Of a stretch of DNA of 64,000 bases, positions 49,381 through 63,030 are shown piece after piece. The notes under the pieces were generated by a model. It saw only the letters and a list, made by a program, of their open reading frames with translations, ran no database searches and was not told where the DNA came from. Position 1 is the first letter of the stretch. Every line of letters begins with the position of its first letter. Origin of the DNA: Atrichornis clamosus (Eukaryota; Chordata; Aves; Passeriformes; Menuridae); the NCBI GenBank assembly GCA_013400975.1, contig WBMZ01012760.1, positions 124,001 to 188,000 on the forward strand, given 5' to 3'. A program made the position numbers and the translations under genes.

Positions 49381-50902
49381 GTTAAGTAACACAGGTTTCA
49401 GAGCCAGGCCACAGCTAATTAATTTTCCAAGAGGAACAATTACCACCATTGGTCTGAGAGCCTACTTCTAGAGAACTTACACTGGTATTACAAATAATTA
49501 GGTTGATTGCTGTAGGAAAGGAGCCAAACCTGAAAATATTTCTGTTTTTTAAAAAGTGTGGAAGGTACTTGCCCTTAGAGCATTCTGTAGACTCATAAGG
49601 GCAATTACTTTAAAAGAACACACTTGAAAATTTGTGTTGCAACCTTACACACTCCTGGAAATTCAAACAAATTGCTGAGAATGATGGGGATCATGTTTTC
49701 CTAAGAAAGGACTAAAAAGTAGATTATTAAAGAGATATTATATGTTAGGCAATGCATATCAAGGTTCTACCAGACACTGAGAGAACTGACAGTACTGTGC
49801 AAAGATTTTAAAAGTCCTTCTGTTTTCCAGGTATTTTACTGACAAGGTGCCGTGGTTTTGCATGACCTGGTTTTTGGTCACAGGTCACAATTTATATTAA
49901 ATCTTTCCATTCCCACCACCACTGCTTCAAAGTCAGTGATCCTTCATTAAAGCTCAACACAATACTTCCAAAATGAACTCCCTTTTGGATCTTGACTTTC
50001 CATGCAGTTTCTAACCAGCTTACTCGAGTTTGTGTGCTTCTGCATCCTCACACAGAACAGCACCCCAGACATTTCACTTCAAAATGTACTCCTTTAACTA
50101 TACTTAAAAAGTTGAAGCTTTTCAAGGAATGTAGGATTTGACGAGTGTTCCAAATTGTTTTCAAAATGCTGCTGGCAACCATTCTTCCTTCTCAGAGAAC
50201 AGCTACAACAAAAATCCCAAATCAAGTTGACCACAACCGGGAAGCCTTATTTTACACAAGTTCCAGGCTGAGACTCAAAGCCCACGTCCTTTCAGTTCCA
50301 TGCTGTACCAAGAGGGGGTTTTTTTTCCCTGCTGCAGGTTTCCATGGAAATGCATCAGTCACTAATCTAAATAAGTGCGGATGAAGGACGCCTGAGAACC
50401 GCGAGCAATTACGCATGCCATTAGAGGAACAGAATATGATTCAACCCAGCTATTAGAAATGTGGCACAGCTATCACTTCTATATTTTGTTGCAGTGTTCT
50501 AAAAACAATACTGCTTTATTTTTTTTAAACCCACTCTTTTGCTGCCTGTAAGAGGGCAAAAATAAAAAGAAAATGCAATAAAAATACTTCTCACGTAACA
50601 AGCACACAGTGAAGTCAGACCATATCAGCTGCAAAACACAAGTGCAGTTCATAGCACACATTTGTTTTGCCATGAAATCCATGGTAGCTGAGAACTTCTC
50701 TCTTCATTACTGGTCAAAGAGACTTCACTTGAGTCATTCTGATGAGTAATAAGAAAGTGAATACTTTGATCTGCATTAAAGGGCTAATGAGCCTTAAAAC
50801 AATTGATGTAAATGTAATTTCTGATTAATACTAAGCACCCTTTTGCAACCACGGCACACAGCTCAGGCAGAGCTGGGTGTCTATTTATCATTGAGTTACA
50901 GG

Positions 50903-51320
50903 ATCATAGAAACATTAATGTTGGAAAAGCCCGCTGAGATCGTTGAGCCCAACTGTTCTCCCAGCGCTGCCAAGGCCATCACTGACCCCTGTCCCCAAGT
51001 GCCACATCTGCACAGCTTTTAAACCCCTCCAGGAATGGTGACTCCACCACTGCCCTGGGCAGTCTGTTCTAATGCTTGAGTGTTTTTTCCATGAAGAAAT
51101 TCCCCCAAATATCCAACCTAAACCTCCCCTTGCACAACTTGAGGCTGTTTCCTCATATGCTGTCCCTGTTCCCTGAGAGCAAACCCCCGGCTGCCGCGTC
51201 CTGTCAGGGACTTGTGCAGAGCCAGAAGATCCCCCCTGAGCCTCCTTTTCTCCAGGCTGAGCCCCTTTCCCAGCTCCTTCAGCTGCTCCTGCTGCTCCAG
51301 AGGCTGCCCCAGCTCTGTTT
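50903..51320 (-). mobile_element. CR1 LINE, 3' fragment
   Basis: About 400 nt with CR1 landmarks in reverse complement: ATCATAGAAACATTAATGTT, CCCCAAGTGCCACATCTGCA, TTTTAAACCCCTCCAGGAAT, GGTGACTCCACCACTGCCCT, CAACCTAAACCTCCCCTTGC and TTTCTCCAGGCTGAGCCCCT. The 137-codon plus-strand open frame over this region is antisense to the element and is not a gene. Confidence 0.93.
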
Positions 51321-53559
51321 CCGCTGCTGTGGACTCAACCTGATCCTACCTTGTGTCACACAGGAAAATTTCAGATGCTGTGGAACAGAGACTGTGCTGG
51401 TACCTCTGAACAAATGTCTTGAGAGCTACTTCAGACTACTCAAACTTAGTGTTACTACCCCATTATTTTTCCCCTTCCCTCACTCTTGAAGAATCAACTG
51501 ATAAAACACTGGGAAGCCTTGAAAAAAACACAGCTTTGAAATTCTAATGGCAATTTTCTCAGGTTCTGATTGTCTGTATCACGTTTTGCAGAAAATATCT
51601 CCCCAGGGGTTGTAATTACATATAAAAGTGAGGTGACTGAATAAACAGTGCTGCTCCAAAGTCTGGAGCATTTGGTGTCTACGCTACCTGGGTGTACACC
51701 AGGAACGTGCAGTCCCCGTGCCAAATCTACTTGAAATTCCTGCCATTTCAGCCAATAAACATTGCAATTAGACAACAAGCAGTAGGGACTGAGGAGGAGG
51801 AAACACACTCGTGCAGGAAAAGGCCTCTCAAATGATTAATTGCAGTCAAGTCTCCATTCTGCATGTGTGGTATTTCCAGACCACAGCTGAGCACTCTGCA
51901 TCTATACTGGGAACATGTCCTGAAGGAAGAACTCAGGAGACAGAGAATTTGCTTTTCACACCTGCTTAGGGTTCTCCTTGCTGACACCAAGCCACCACTG
52001 GGAATAAAGTCTAACTAATTAGACTCAAACTCATAGGATGTAAAAACCAGAATGAGGGCAAAAAAACCGGGGGGAGGGCATATGTATGCATTAAGAACAC
52101 TAAAATATCATACTAAAAATCAGCTTGAAATATATATGTTATCCTTTATGTTACCTTTCACTTAGTTAGTTCTCACAATTTCACTTAATGCCTTTTCTTC
52201 ATTTGCTGAAGCCTTCAAGAAAAGGAGCAGAAAGTAGGTCTCCCTTCTCAAACCTGACAATCTTTTATCTACACCTCAAGCCAGACCCTTTCAAGTTTCA
52301 TTTTCTAACACTTAGTTGAATCTAGATTAAGAATTTATCTTAAATGTGACAGCAAAATTGTTTTCAAAGTTAAGATTTTAGACTTGTTCCATGACAGAAA
52401 CTTATGAAGTTTTATTTATAACACACTTTGAAACCCTCAGGAAATACGATGTCATTAATGGATCACTAGAAAATTAGATGGCTTTAAAGTGTGCACTGGT
52501 TAAATTGAAGAGTGATTTGTGCAGTTCTTCCCAAAATCCAGTGAAGGTTAAAACAAAGGGTGTGTGATTATACACCAGTTTGGAATAATATTTGAACATG
52601 GAATTGTAGGAATATACAAGTATTATAAAATGAAACATTTTATAATTCAAATAATGCAATTAGCATGAAATTGCCTAGATATAAGTGGAAATCATCACTG
52701 CAATGATCACAGCAAAGGCAAGTTTATTGCTGTAGGTCAGCTTTCATAAAGTCACTGTGACTCTTTAAGTTCTCAGGGTTTTTCTCCTCAGAAGAGCTTT
52801 GCAATTTAGAGAACGAGGTAACTGAGGCACAGGGAGTGCAAACAGCATCCCAGAAACCACAGCAAACGACAGCAAGGCAATAAATCTCGTTTAAAGGTGT
52901 GCAGCTGAAAAAGTACTTGAGATTTACGTTTATAAATTTAATGATAAAAATGTACATTTGCCGATTGTTACGGAAATATCAAAACGTATTTTCAAGATGT
53001 CCAAAGGTTACAAAAGCAGGAACGGCAAAATAGAATTGTTATAATTTCCAGATGTTTTCTGCAAGTCTAAATGACTAATTCTTGGAAGCAAGTAGTGATA
53101 TGGAAATGAATTCTCCTAAGAGTGATATATTCCTGAAACTCCATTATGTATCCTGCTTAATGCCTATAAACTAATAAGAAAAAACTAATTATGGTGCATC
53201 TTTATACTTATGAGATTTTTAGTTATGAGATTTGTAAAATGTTGTAACTGAAGAAATCAAATACTCCGGGTATTTCTTAAAGAAAAATGATGTAAAAATC
53301 TTGAACCTCCCAGCTGACTTACTGAACCTCCCAAAACAACTTCCAAACCTGCAATGTGAAAATGTCAAAATATGGCCTTGACCTAATAGAAGGTATTATA
53401 TTGTGGACTTTGTGATTTCTCAAATTTGAATGGAAAAAACAAAGAGAAGTGGGAGAGATTTTGAATATGTAAAGTTTTGTTTTGCAGTGGTGTCTCAAAC
53501 ATGGGATGCACCTAATTGAGATATCTACTTAGTAGGTTTATTTCTTTCTAAAAATGTAA

Positions 53560-54060
53560 TTGAGTGTATTAAGCCCACCTGGATTAGCCATCTCTCTGTA
53601 CTCGATAATCACACTCTCACGTTCTCCCCCTGCTCCCTCTCCCTTTATCTCCTTCTCACGTATAAATTGCATCTCAGCATATCCAAACTTAATCCACAAA
53701 GCGACCATGCAAATCTAATCCTCCAAATATATCATTAAAAAATCCCATTGCATTATTGACCATAATCCTGCACACAGACAGCACAAGACATAATCACCTA
53801 TCAGTGATAATGATTTGCACAGCTTGAAGAGTTCTTTTGACACTCAAAATGATCCAACTGGTTAAAGAATCATTCTTTAATACATCGCTGTCTAATTACT
53901 CTTCACAGGACTGCTTGGGCACTACAAGTTATTGCCATACATCACAATCATTTCAGGGGAGAATGGACAAATAACTGCCTTGAAATAATCTTCTTGCCCA
54001 TCACACAACCTGAAGTTGACAACTTGTCACCTCAATAACATTACGATGTCAACATTTTAA
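53560..54060. other. Candidate conserved non-coding element with octamer
   Basis: About 500 nt of complex AT-rich DNA without repeats, with a perfect ATGCAAAT octamer at 53707-53714, TGATAATGATTTGCACAGC, GCATTATTGACCATAATCC and many TAAT cores. It resembles the developmental enhancers common in large vertebrate introns. Inferred from composition and motif density. Confidence 0.35.
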
Positions 54061-57000
54061 GATAATTTAAAAAGACAAAGCCTCACCTAGACATGGGTTA
54101 GAGGCAGCTAAAGGTAGACTTGCTCTTCACAGAGTGGGATTTAGAGTTAACTGTAGTTCTGCCAACTTCAGGTGCATTTTGTTTTGTTGGCTTGTAATCA
54201 CAAAAATCAATTGAGATGTTGTGTCTTGACAGCACAGCCCAGCTCCACTGAGGTATTTTCAGGACAGAACATCAGGGTGCTCCTCCCAGAACTAGAGCAG
54301 GAATAACACTTATTTTTTGAAGCTTTTTCTCAACAAAATGTCATAAAGTGAAATGCTGCTTCCAAGTATCAATTTCTAATCCTGTCTCTAGATACAAACC
54401 ACTCAAAATAGGTAGGAGCTAAAACAACCTGCCTTCCATCCAGGGATATTCTAGGTAAAGCCAGCAATCCATCATTTCATTTTAGCAGTGTTTACGTTAC
54501 TAAAAACACTTCAAAGATCTGATTTTCTTTCCCCCCCCAGATGTTGTGTTGAATGCCATCTGCTTTATTCCTGAAGGAATAAAAGCCATCATACATTTTG
54601 CCTTGAGATAAAGTAAAGCAGAATGGTCATTAGTCAAAAAAAAAAGAGAAATGAGGAGTCTTCTGAACACATAATTAGAGAGCTAATGAAGGGGACTTCT
54701 TTACCTAAAAAGTTAGAAGATTACAGGTTAGAGGAAGAAAAGAAAAGGCTTCATCAGCTTTGTAGAAAGTGCAAAGTATAGAGAGGATAAAAAAATAATC
54801 TACATTTTATAAATCAAGTACAATTTAAATATGTATTTACAATGGATACTTGAAAAACCCTGGAGGACACTTTTCAGGCCAAAGTCTCTCCTGTTTTACT
54901 TTGGTTCTACTTTAAAATCTATACTTGTGAACCTATTTTCATTCCCTCTGTTATCACAGCTAATCCATACATTTCCAAACTAAACTTCCATTGAAATTTT
55001 GACAGTGCTCCAGTGCACAGACCAACATCTCCTCTGGAAGAGGCACTTACTAAAGGCATTTTAGCAAACTACTAAATTGGCCTAACTTTTGGCATTTTTA
55101 ACCTTCAGAAGCAGCAAGAATCACTTGAAATAAGAAACAGTAATTAAAGAAGATGAGATCTCTTGTCATACCCATGTAACTATTTGGAAACAGAACTTAG
55201 CTAAAGATTTATTCAGCTCTGAAATTTGGAGCTGCAGCCATTGGACACAACCTCAGAATTTGATTACTTCCCTTATCACAAGCAAGGCTACGGGCACTGG
55301 GAAGCCCCAGACTATGCCTTTGGTCACCCAAGATTTCAGAGACGTTCCCCAAGGTGGTGATTTTGTGTTGTTTGTGCCCAGTCAAGCACAGCAGTGATAA
55401 GGTGATATCACACTCCAATCTGTTTTCCAGTTTCACACAGTACAAGCTTGTGTTGCTTTCTTGCACTTTTTTTTTTTAAGTTTTCTGTAGCAATCATTCA
55501 TTTTCAGAGTTATTTGCCCACTGCACCACATCCTTCATGACCATTAAGTAGCTGTTAGGATTGTGTACTTTACTTTGGCATTTATGTTGCACATAAAAAG
55601 ATTAAAGAACCATCAACCACTCTCTCTTCATTTAATTATTTCTACTCCACTGACTATATTCCCAGCACATTATGCAAAGTGATGGAATGCTACTAAGTTT
55701 AAAAACCATATTTATTACCGGTGGACAAGACCAAAAATACAACATGCAACTATTTATGTGAGACCACTACAGCACAGAGAGCACCTTTGCCACACATACC
55801 CAGCCTCTGATCCCCTATGATGGATTAAGAGGCACAAGAGGCCCACCCTGAAGAGGGCTTTTTCTGTGATGTGACTTCTATTTTTAAGGGTAGCTTTCAC
55901 AGGTTTAAGGAACTCAACTAAATATTCTCACAATGTGTATACTTTTCCTTCCTTAACTATTTCCTCAGTAATTTTAAAGCTGTAATATCAGAACAGTTGC
56001 AGCATTTTTTCAATGAGAAACCACATATTTCTTCCCTAGGTGCCTGCTTCTACCTGAAGAACGTAGGGAACACTGGATTCTGCCCAAGGAGCTGGAAAAA
56101 TCAGAACTTAAACTAATGGGAAAAAAAAATTTGCACATTTGCTCCGAGTGTTTCACAGGATACAACAGTTTCCTCTGATTATCTTTTCCATGGTTTATCA
56201 CACATATACCATCTATACCCGGGTAAACACCACAGAAGTAATCCCCTCACTCCCCCCCCACACAGGAGCTGTTGAAAAGGACTGGAGCAACACACAGGCA
56301 GGACCAAAAACCCAAAGTTCATGTGCATTTTCACTTTTATACCATCCCCACGGTATATAAAACATTTATTCAACATTTATTGATTTCCCTCAGGCATCAT
56401 CCAGAGACCCTTTGGTTCTGTTTTCAAAGACCTCCTGGGCAATATTTGTATTTTTGCCACATTTTTCCCCACACTCTACATCTGGCCAAACACATGGGAG
56501 AAAGATAAGCCACTGCCAAAAATTCCTGAGCGTTACTGAAATCTCCCTTCAACCTGCTCATCCCTGAGCTTCCCCTGTGTCCATCAACACTGTTAAAGCA
56601 AGTTATCAGAGCTTTTTGCCTCTAACACCCACTCAATCTTCTGTGTTTCAGGAAACTAAGCAACTCCTCTGGCTTTATTTTAAGGTATCTCCGAGTGCTC
56701 TCCTTTCACGCAGAGGAGGAGTGATTGTGGACTACTTGAAAGGGGCTGGGAGTGAAGCAAACACACAGGGGGATGAAGGCAATGGGAATTATATTTAACA
56801 GGTTTAGAACTCAAGCTGTTCTATACCAGTAGAGCTTTGGCATATTTTATTTTAAATGAATGTATTTTTGTGTTGTTAGTAGTCAGTTTGCACGCTCCTG
56901 GGGTAGAAAATCTATCGTGTAGGTAAAATAAAAAAATAGCATCTGCTCTCTCCCATAGCAACCAAGAGGACTGAATCAAAGAGAGGTCCCTCACGCTGTT

Positions 57001-57600
57001 GGTGACGAGGAAACAATTTGTTTGATGGATCCTACAGCATCATGGGTACAAATCCAGGGCAGAGCACCTTTGCCACAGGGTGAAACAGGCCATTTACAAA
57101 GGATTTAACTTCTCTGGGAAGAGTGCAAGAGGAGATGTTTGGCAGCACAGGCCATTTGCTTGAGAGAGAACACTGATTCCTGCTCGAAGGCTTATGCTAT
57201 AAAAAATTCAGAAGAAAACACGGGGTAATGTGTGAGGGACAGAGCTTCCATGTTGTGTGAGAAGCAAGAAAAACCAGAAAAAAATCCTCCAAACAAGCTA
57301 AAGACACACAGACGAGCTTTTTGGAGAATAAGTCTGCAAGAAGAACCTAAAAATCTGAACAAAGAGGGCCAGAAGAGTTGGGGAGAGCAAGAGACAGACA
57401 GCAGGTGTAGTGCCTTTGGACCAAACCAGAGATATGAGAAGAGCCGCAGAAAACATCCAGAATGCCAAGAACTGATCTATTAGAACTATTACAATCACGC
57501 CTAGGAGGAATTTGTCTTCAGAGAAGGGTATAAAATAGTACTTGGGAATTAAGCTCAAATATTGAGAAATTAGGAAGGAAACCTATGGAAACTCAACCAA

Positions 57601-57614
57601 TTTTTTTTTTTTTT
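57601..57614 (+). repeat. Poly(T)14
   Basis: Uninterrupted run of 14 T. Confidence 0.95.
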
Positions 57615-59048
57615 AATTTTCACAGCATAGCTCCTCAAATACATTTAGAGGGTTACTATCATGATTTTACAGAACAGCTCAAGATTTAAAAAAAACCCCA
57701 ACAAACCTGTCAATAGCTAAGAGGATTCTAAATAAAAGACGCAAGCCATACTGACTTCAGATGACATTGAAATGTTCAATAAACACTTCATTGCATTCAA
57801 ATCCCAGTCCCTTATGTTCACAGTGCTTCTTCTTTGGTTTAAGAGGACTGCCACCTACTGAGTTATCCTCACCTTCAACTGTTGTTGGGAAAGAGATTAA
57901 TATTACCTTCAAATAATGAGAGTGTGGAGAGCAGCTTTAACTTATTTATGTATAAAACAATTAAAAGGTATCTAAATTTGTAGAGATTAGAGTGCTGGAC
58001 ATATATTTCTTTGCTGCAGAAGTTGTATTGGTATTAAACTGGAAATCCTTGCTGGCAAGTGTTTCAAACTCCAAAGTTCCGTGGTTTTTATGAAGGCACA
58101 TTAGAGACTGACACACAGAGAGACAGCAAATGAATAATCTTGAATCTGAAACAAGCTGGAGACCCAAAATCCCACCAGTTACACTGGAAAATTTGGGCAG
58201 TGCAGACTGGAAAGCAAGAGTGTTCTACCTGAGCAAGCTGAGGCAATAAACCCAGAGCCTGCAACAAACCTCTGAAACTCAGTGGCACAGCCTTCAGGGC
58301 CACTGGAGAGACTTCACCTCTCACTCTGAATTAGAGCAAAAGAGATGAGTCCGACCTGAAGCACGGCAGAGAAATCAATGCTGACTGGTTCTACTGCTTT
58401 CACTCACTCTAAAATCCTGACTGGCACTGACTGGCTTTCACTGGGGCAACATGTGTGGAATTACTCCTTGTGTTCTGCTGCGCTGGGATAGTTTTGCTAC
58501 AGGTCTCATCAACAAATGGTCCTCAGCTCTAAGTGGAATTTCTGACGGGCTTCTGGTTATCATCACATTACACACCCCCACCCTTTTCCAGCCCTGGAAG
58601 AGACAAGGTAAGTAGCTGCACTCATCCTCTGATCACCAGAGTTTTCCTGCAGTTCTGCTCCACAGAAAGCTGCTGCTTTCAGTTTTGAGTGCTTTGAAGG
58701 TGTGGTTTTATCTGGAACATTTCCTAGTGATTGACTATCGTCTCTAAAGAGCGTGAACAAAACACGTGAGAGATTCCTAGATCTGCATTAATACATAAGT
58801 ATTTCCATAGATACTACCTAGGAAAGTGTTCCAAAATGTTTACACATTATTATTAGAATTCAAGATAAACTACACTGCTCAGAAAGTGCAGCCTCTGAAA
58901 TAACACAAGACAGAAAAATGCCTCCTTCCCCCTGTCTCCTGCTGGCCTAGCCTGTCCTTTCTTAAGCTTTTACATTCAGGTAGAATGAAGAGTGAACTGA
59001 AATGCGGCTGAATACAAAGGAAACACGAGAGCAGATTTTCCCCTAAAT

Positions 59049-59333
59049 TCGGTACCCAAAGATGCCATCTAGTGACCACCTACCGAACACAAGGACTGCT
59101 ACCAAAAACGCGGCTCAGAGAACGTGTTACACATTAACTGCAATGGGCATCCTCACTTCATCACTCTGTGTGCGTGAGAGAGAAACAGAAAGGGTAAGTT
59201 CTTAACCAGGGTGTTTTTATTCAAGGACATCTGACATCCCTTGGCACATTTATCACTCCTGCCGTGCCTCAACCACTCCATCCGGAACGCGGCTTCTGTC
59301 TCAGGGAACATTTTTAGCAGAATTGTGTCCGTG
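59049..59333. other. CpG-dense islet in intron
   Basis: About eleven CpGs in 285 nt, including two copies of AACGCGGCT about 180 nt apart. No coding or repeat family was recognised. Confidence 0.4.
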
Positions 59334-62300
59334 TGCATCCACAAACAGCTGAACACTGAGGCATTTACTGTTCCCCAGCATCTTCTAGACAGGAAGGGTC
59401 CTCTCTGCTCTTGCTACTCACATACTAATTTTGATTTACTTGGAAAAAAACAATCCTCGGATGGCAGTAACAGGAGCAGAGATGAGCACTGGTTGTGGCA
59501 GCACTCAGAACACAGGCTGGGCTGGTAGGATGCTAACCCCAAACTTTTGTGAGCCATACATGTGGAACATTCAGCTGGCCACAGAGAAACCTCACTAGGG
59601 ATGGCTCCTTGGAAAACTTGAGTCCAGTTTGGCAGCAAAGAGAAACTCCTTGAAAGCCTTCACACCCTTCATATGGTGTGCTAGGAAACGTAAGGAAAAC
59701 TTTTGCACACTATCAGGTGCACACTGGTGAGCTTACCTGAAACCCGAAGGAAATGCAAACAAGGGGCACAGAAGAGTTGCACACACACACAGAGCATCCA
59801 GCACTTAAATCAGATAACTAAATGCCAGGTTTGGATTGTATCTCTTTCAAATTCTGCTACTGTAGGGAAGGGTAATTGATTTTCTCTAAGGAAAAGGTGC
59901 AATCAGCACGCTAAGAGTGTAGGAAGGCATTTGAATATTGATATCCCAGATGAAGATACCAGAACAGTCAGATTTATTGATTTCCTAAGCAGATGCTTCA
60001 GATTTTAGTATATTAAAGGAATTAATTGATTTATGTAATACAATATATTAACTTCAAGAAGCCCTGAGTTAAATATTGTCATCAAATCATTAAATAGCTC
60101 ATCAGTTGCATAGAATAACAATTCAGAGTATATTCTTGCTTCTGAGATGCTGAAAATCATTAAGCACTAGGTCATGTATTATGTACATTTGTAAAGTTGC
60201 CTACAGAGCATTTTCTTCTTTTTGTACTTTAGAATAGCTCACCAAAAAATTAGAGGAAAAACCAAGGAAGAGAAAATCAATACAAATAATTGGTATTTTC
60301 TCTTATTCACATAAGAGTATGTTCGACCATATAAACAAAATGAGTACTGCAAAGTCAGGTAAAACCTGATTTAGGACATCAAAAATAAGTGGTTGAAATA
60401 TATATGGCATGTACGTGTTTCATAGGAGGGAAAATCACAATGTTATAATGTGCAGCTTTAAGAAAAAACATTTAAAATGTATCTTTGCAAGCTAAAGACT
60501 TTCCTCAAAAAAAACCCAAACAAAACCAAACAGCTTTAACAATAATGTACATTTAAAATTAAAACTATAAAAATCTCTTTTATCAGCAATGACACAACTT
60601 TTAAGTGTTCTAATGCTTAGTACCACCCATCTTTCAAGAAAAATTCTGTTTAGCTCCTGAAAAAACCAGCTTCCAGGAAATCATTGGTCTCTTACATTTA
60701 TTAATAGCAATAATATTAAACTGTAATTTTTCATACATGTTTGGGAAAACATTAAAGCCACTCTTTCATGTTTTAGGGGGTGGGGTGTTCAGTTTCTTAT
60801 TTTCATGCTCCTTCGAGTGGCATATTTGCAACCTTTACCTTAAAACTTGACTGTAAAAGACTACTTGGGCAAAATTAATTTAATCTAAAGGTATAAAGTT
60901 AGAATGGATTAAAAAAAAATTAAATCAGAATGACAATGGGGTTATGGCAATTTAAATTCACAGCTGCATTTCAGACTTCTTTTCATGTCACTCAAAACCT
61001 TTTTGTGACTCTTTTGTTATTCCAGTCTGTGTCTCCCAAGATGAGCCCAAATCTGCACTGATGACAGGGCCAGGTGTGGGAATGCCAGACTGGGAATGAA
61101 GTGATATTCAGACTATAATCATTCCAAGCTGATTTATTTCCATTAAAAACTGTGAGTTATTTAACAGGTTGCTGTGGTTATCGTGGTTTCTCTGTGCTTT
61201 GAAATGGTAGCTGAAAGTCAAACCTTAAATCTGCCACTTAGTGACAGGTTGCATCCTCCAGAGCCTGCACTGTAAATGGTTTTTTTAGAGTTAAGCTGCA
61301 AGTTCTGGTTTAAAAACCAAAACAACCGCTCTTCTCCCAAATGCTTCCCAGAACAAGATTCCAGCAATCAGGGATAAATGGTATTTTAAGCCTACCCATT
61401 TTAGCATCCAAGTAATCTGTTTGAGCTATCTGAAACATGAGGATTATCAGGGAAAAATCCTTGCCAGGGGTGAATCTTGTTAGAAAGCCCAGATCCTCTT
61501 CCCTGTGTGCCTGACAGTACCTGTGATCCTGCTGGTAACTGCTTTCCTTCCATTCTTGGAACACCGGATGCTTTTTGCAAGTTGCCCCTCATAAATAACG
61601 CGAGAACTTGAACTTTATCCATGTTTATAGTTGTACTGGAAAACAGTGGGAGAATCCCAGAACTATATGTGCTTTAATGGCACGCTAATCAATATTGTTT
61701 TCATACAGTACAACCTAAGGAATTGGATACTGTTTATAAAGGAAAATTCTTAATATCTTTTGATTCTAAGAAGATTTTATGGTTGATTTTAGATGTTGCC
61801 TTATTTGTTACTCAGGTCAATCCAGAAGAAGGATCATCAACTATTTCGGATTCCTTACCTTTAAGGCCAAGTCAGCAGGAAGATTGTCACCCTGCAATCA
61901 CTAGTTAATAAGTGATATTTTTCCTTTTTTCTTTTTGGATTATTTTGCCTAAGTCTACTCATTTTCAAGCAATACCCAAGAAGTAGCTACTCATATGTAG
62001 CAAACCAGGAATGTCATCCACAAACCTGTGTCCTGTTATGATTTCAGAACATAGCCATGCAGGTCTTCAAGACTATTGCCAATGTCCACTTCCCAACTGG
62101 GAGCAGAAACAAAATTAAATTTGTGCTGCAAGGAATGTGCATCACGGCACAAACCCGCACGGGGCCTCCATTTTTACAGAAAAGTCAGGTTTAGTGCAGC
62201 TTTTCAAAAATCACAAATATGATAAATTTCTTACCTAATGTATCAAAACACCCTTTCTTAAGTGTTTGGCTGATTAACTTCAGTACTTCCACTTAACTTT

Positions 62301-62765
62301 CAAATGGGATGAGTTGCAGCATCCTACAAATTAAATTTAGGACTTCAAGAAATTCTACACATTTACTTTTGAATAAGAATATATATAATACATTTTAGTC
62401 TTCCAACTCTATCAACAGGGTGAAACCTCACAGAACCCCCAAGTTCAGGAGGCACAGTGTAGCTCATATAAGTCATTATAGTTCAGCTTTAGTATTTCAT
62501 ATTTTCAGAACTGAACGCTAAAAAATCTATCAAAATCAATACTTAAAAACATCTTGTTAGAGGAGAAACTTCTGATTAAAAAATCAGTATCACCTGCACT
62601 TATTAGACAGCTAATAAGATATGCTAATAAACTCAACTCCTGCTTAATGAGGAAATGTTCAGAAATATTTAACATTTCTCTTCCCAGACACAGCATGATA
62701 AACACAAACTTGGGTTCAGGGTTACTGAAGACTTTAGACACATCAGTCACTATTTTAGGAGCAAT

Positions 62766-63030
62766 TTACGTAGAGTTTTACACACGAAACAACCTAAAAA
62801 CGTACCTCCATGTTCCGGAGGTTAGTGGCACTACGAAACACACGGTTACACCCGGGCACAAAGCCGAAGGGAAGCTGGAGGAAGTGGCACACGGAAATTC
62901 ATGGCAGGAACAGCACTTGTGACCACGTCAGCTGTTCTGCTTCCCAGGTGTGTGTTTTTCCCTGCTTATCAGTCTCATAAACACTTCCCACCCCGGGCTC
63001 CTCAGGGTCACGGAGCCCTCGTGGCAAGGT
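62766..63030. other. CpG-dense islet in intron
   Basis: About thirteen CpGs in 265 nt, overlapping the end of a 122-codon plus-strand open frame that I could not assign to any family. Probably a regulatory or GC-biased segment rather than an exon. Confidence 0.4.

Noticed and set aside
51076..51489. 137-codon open frame on the plus strand
   Set aside because: It lies largely over the antisense of a CR1 fragment.
52724..52957. Minus-strand frame containing CGFWDAV, checked as a possible SH3 exon
   Set aside because: Surrounding residues do not match any SHANK SH3 sequence and no splice sites bound it.
53300..53345. Minus-strand Phe-Trp-Glu resembling the SHANK SH3 GGFWEG motif
   Set aside because: Flanking residues (QVWKLFWEV) do not match the SH3 domain and there are no splice sites in place.
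62554..62922. 122-codon open frame on the plus strand
   Set aside because: Not recognisable as any protein family. Kept only as part of the CpG-islet observation.
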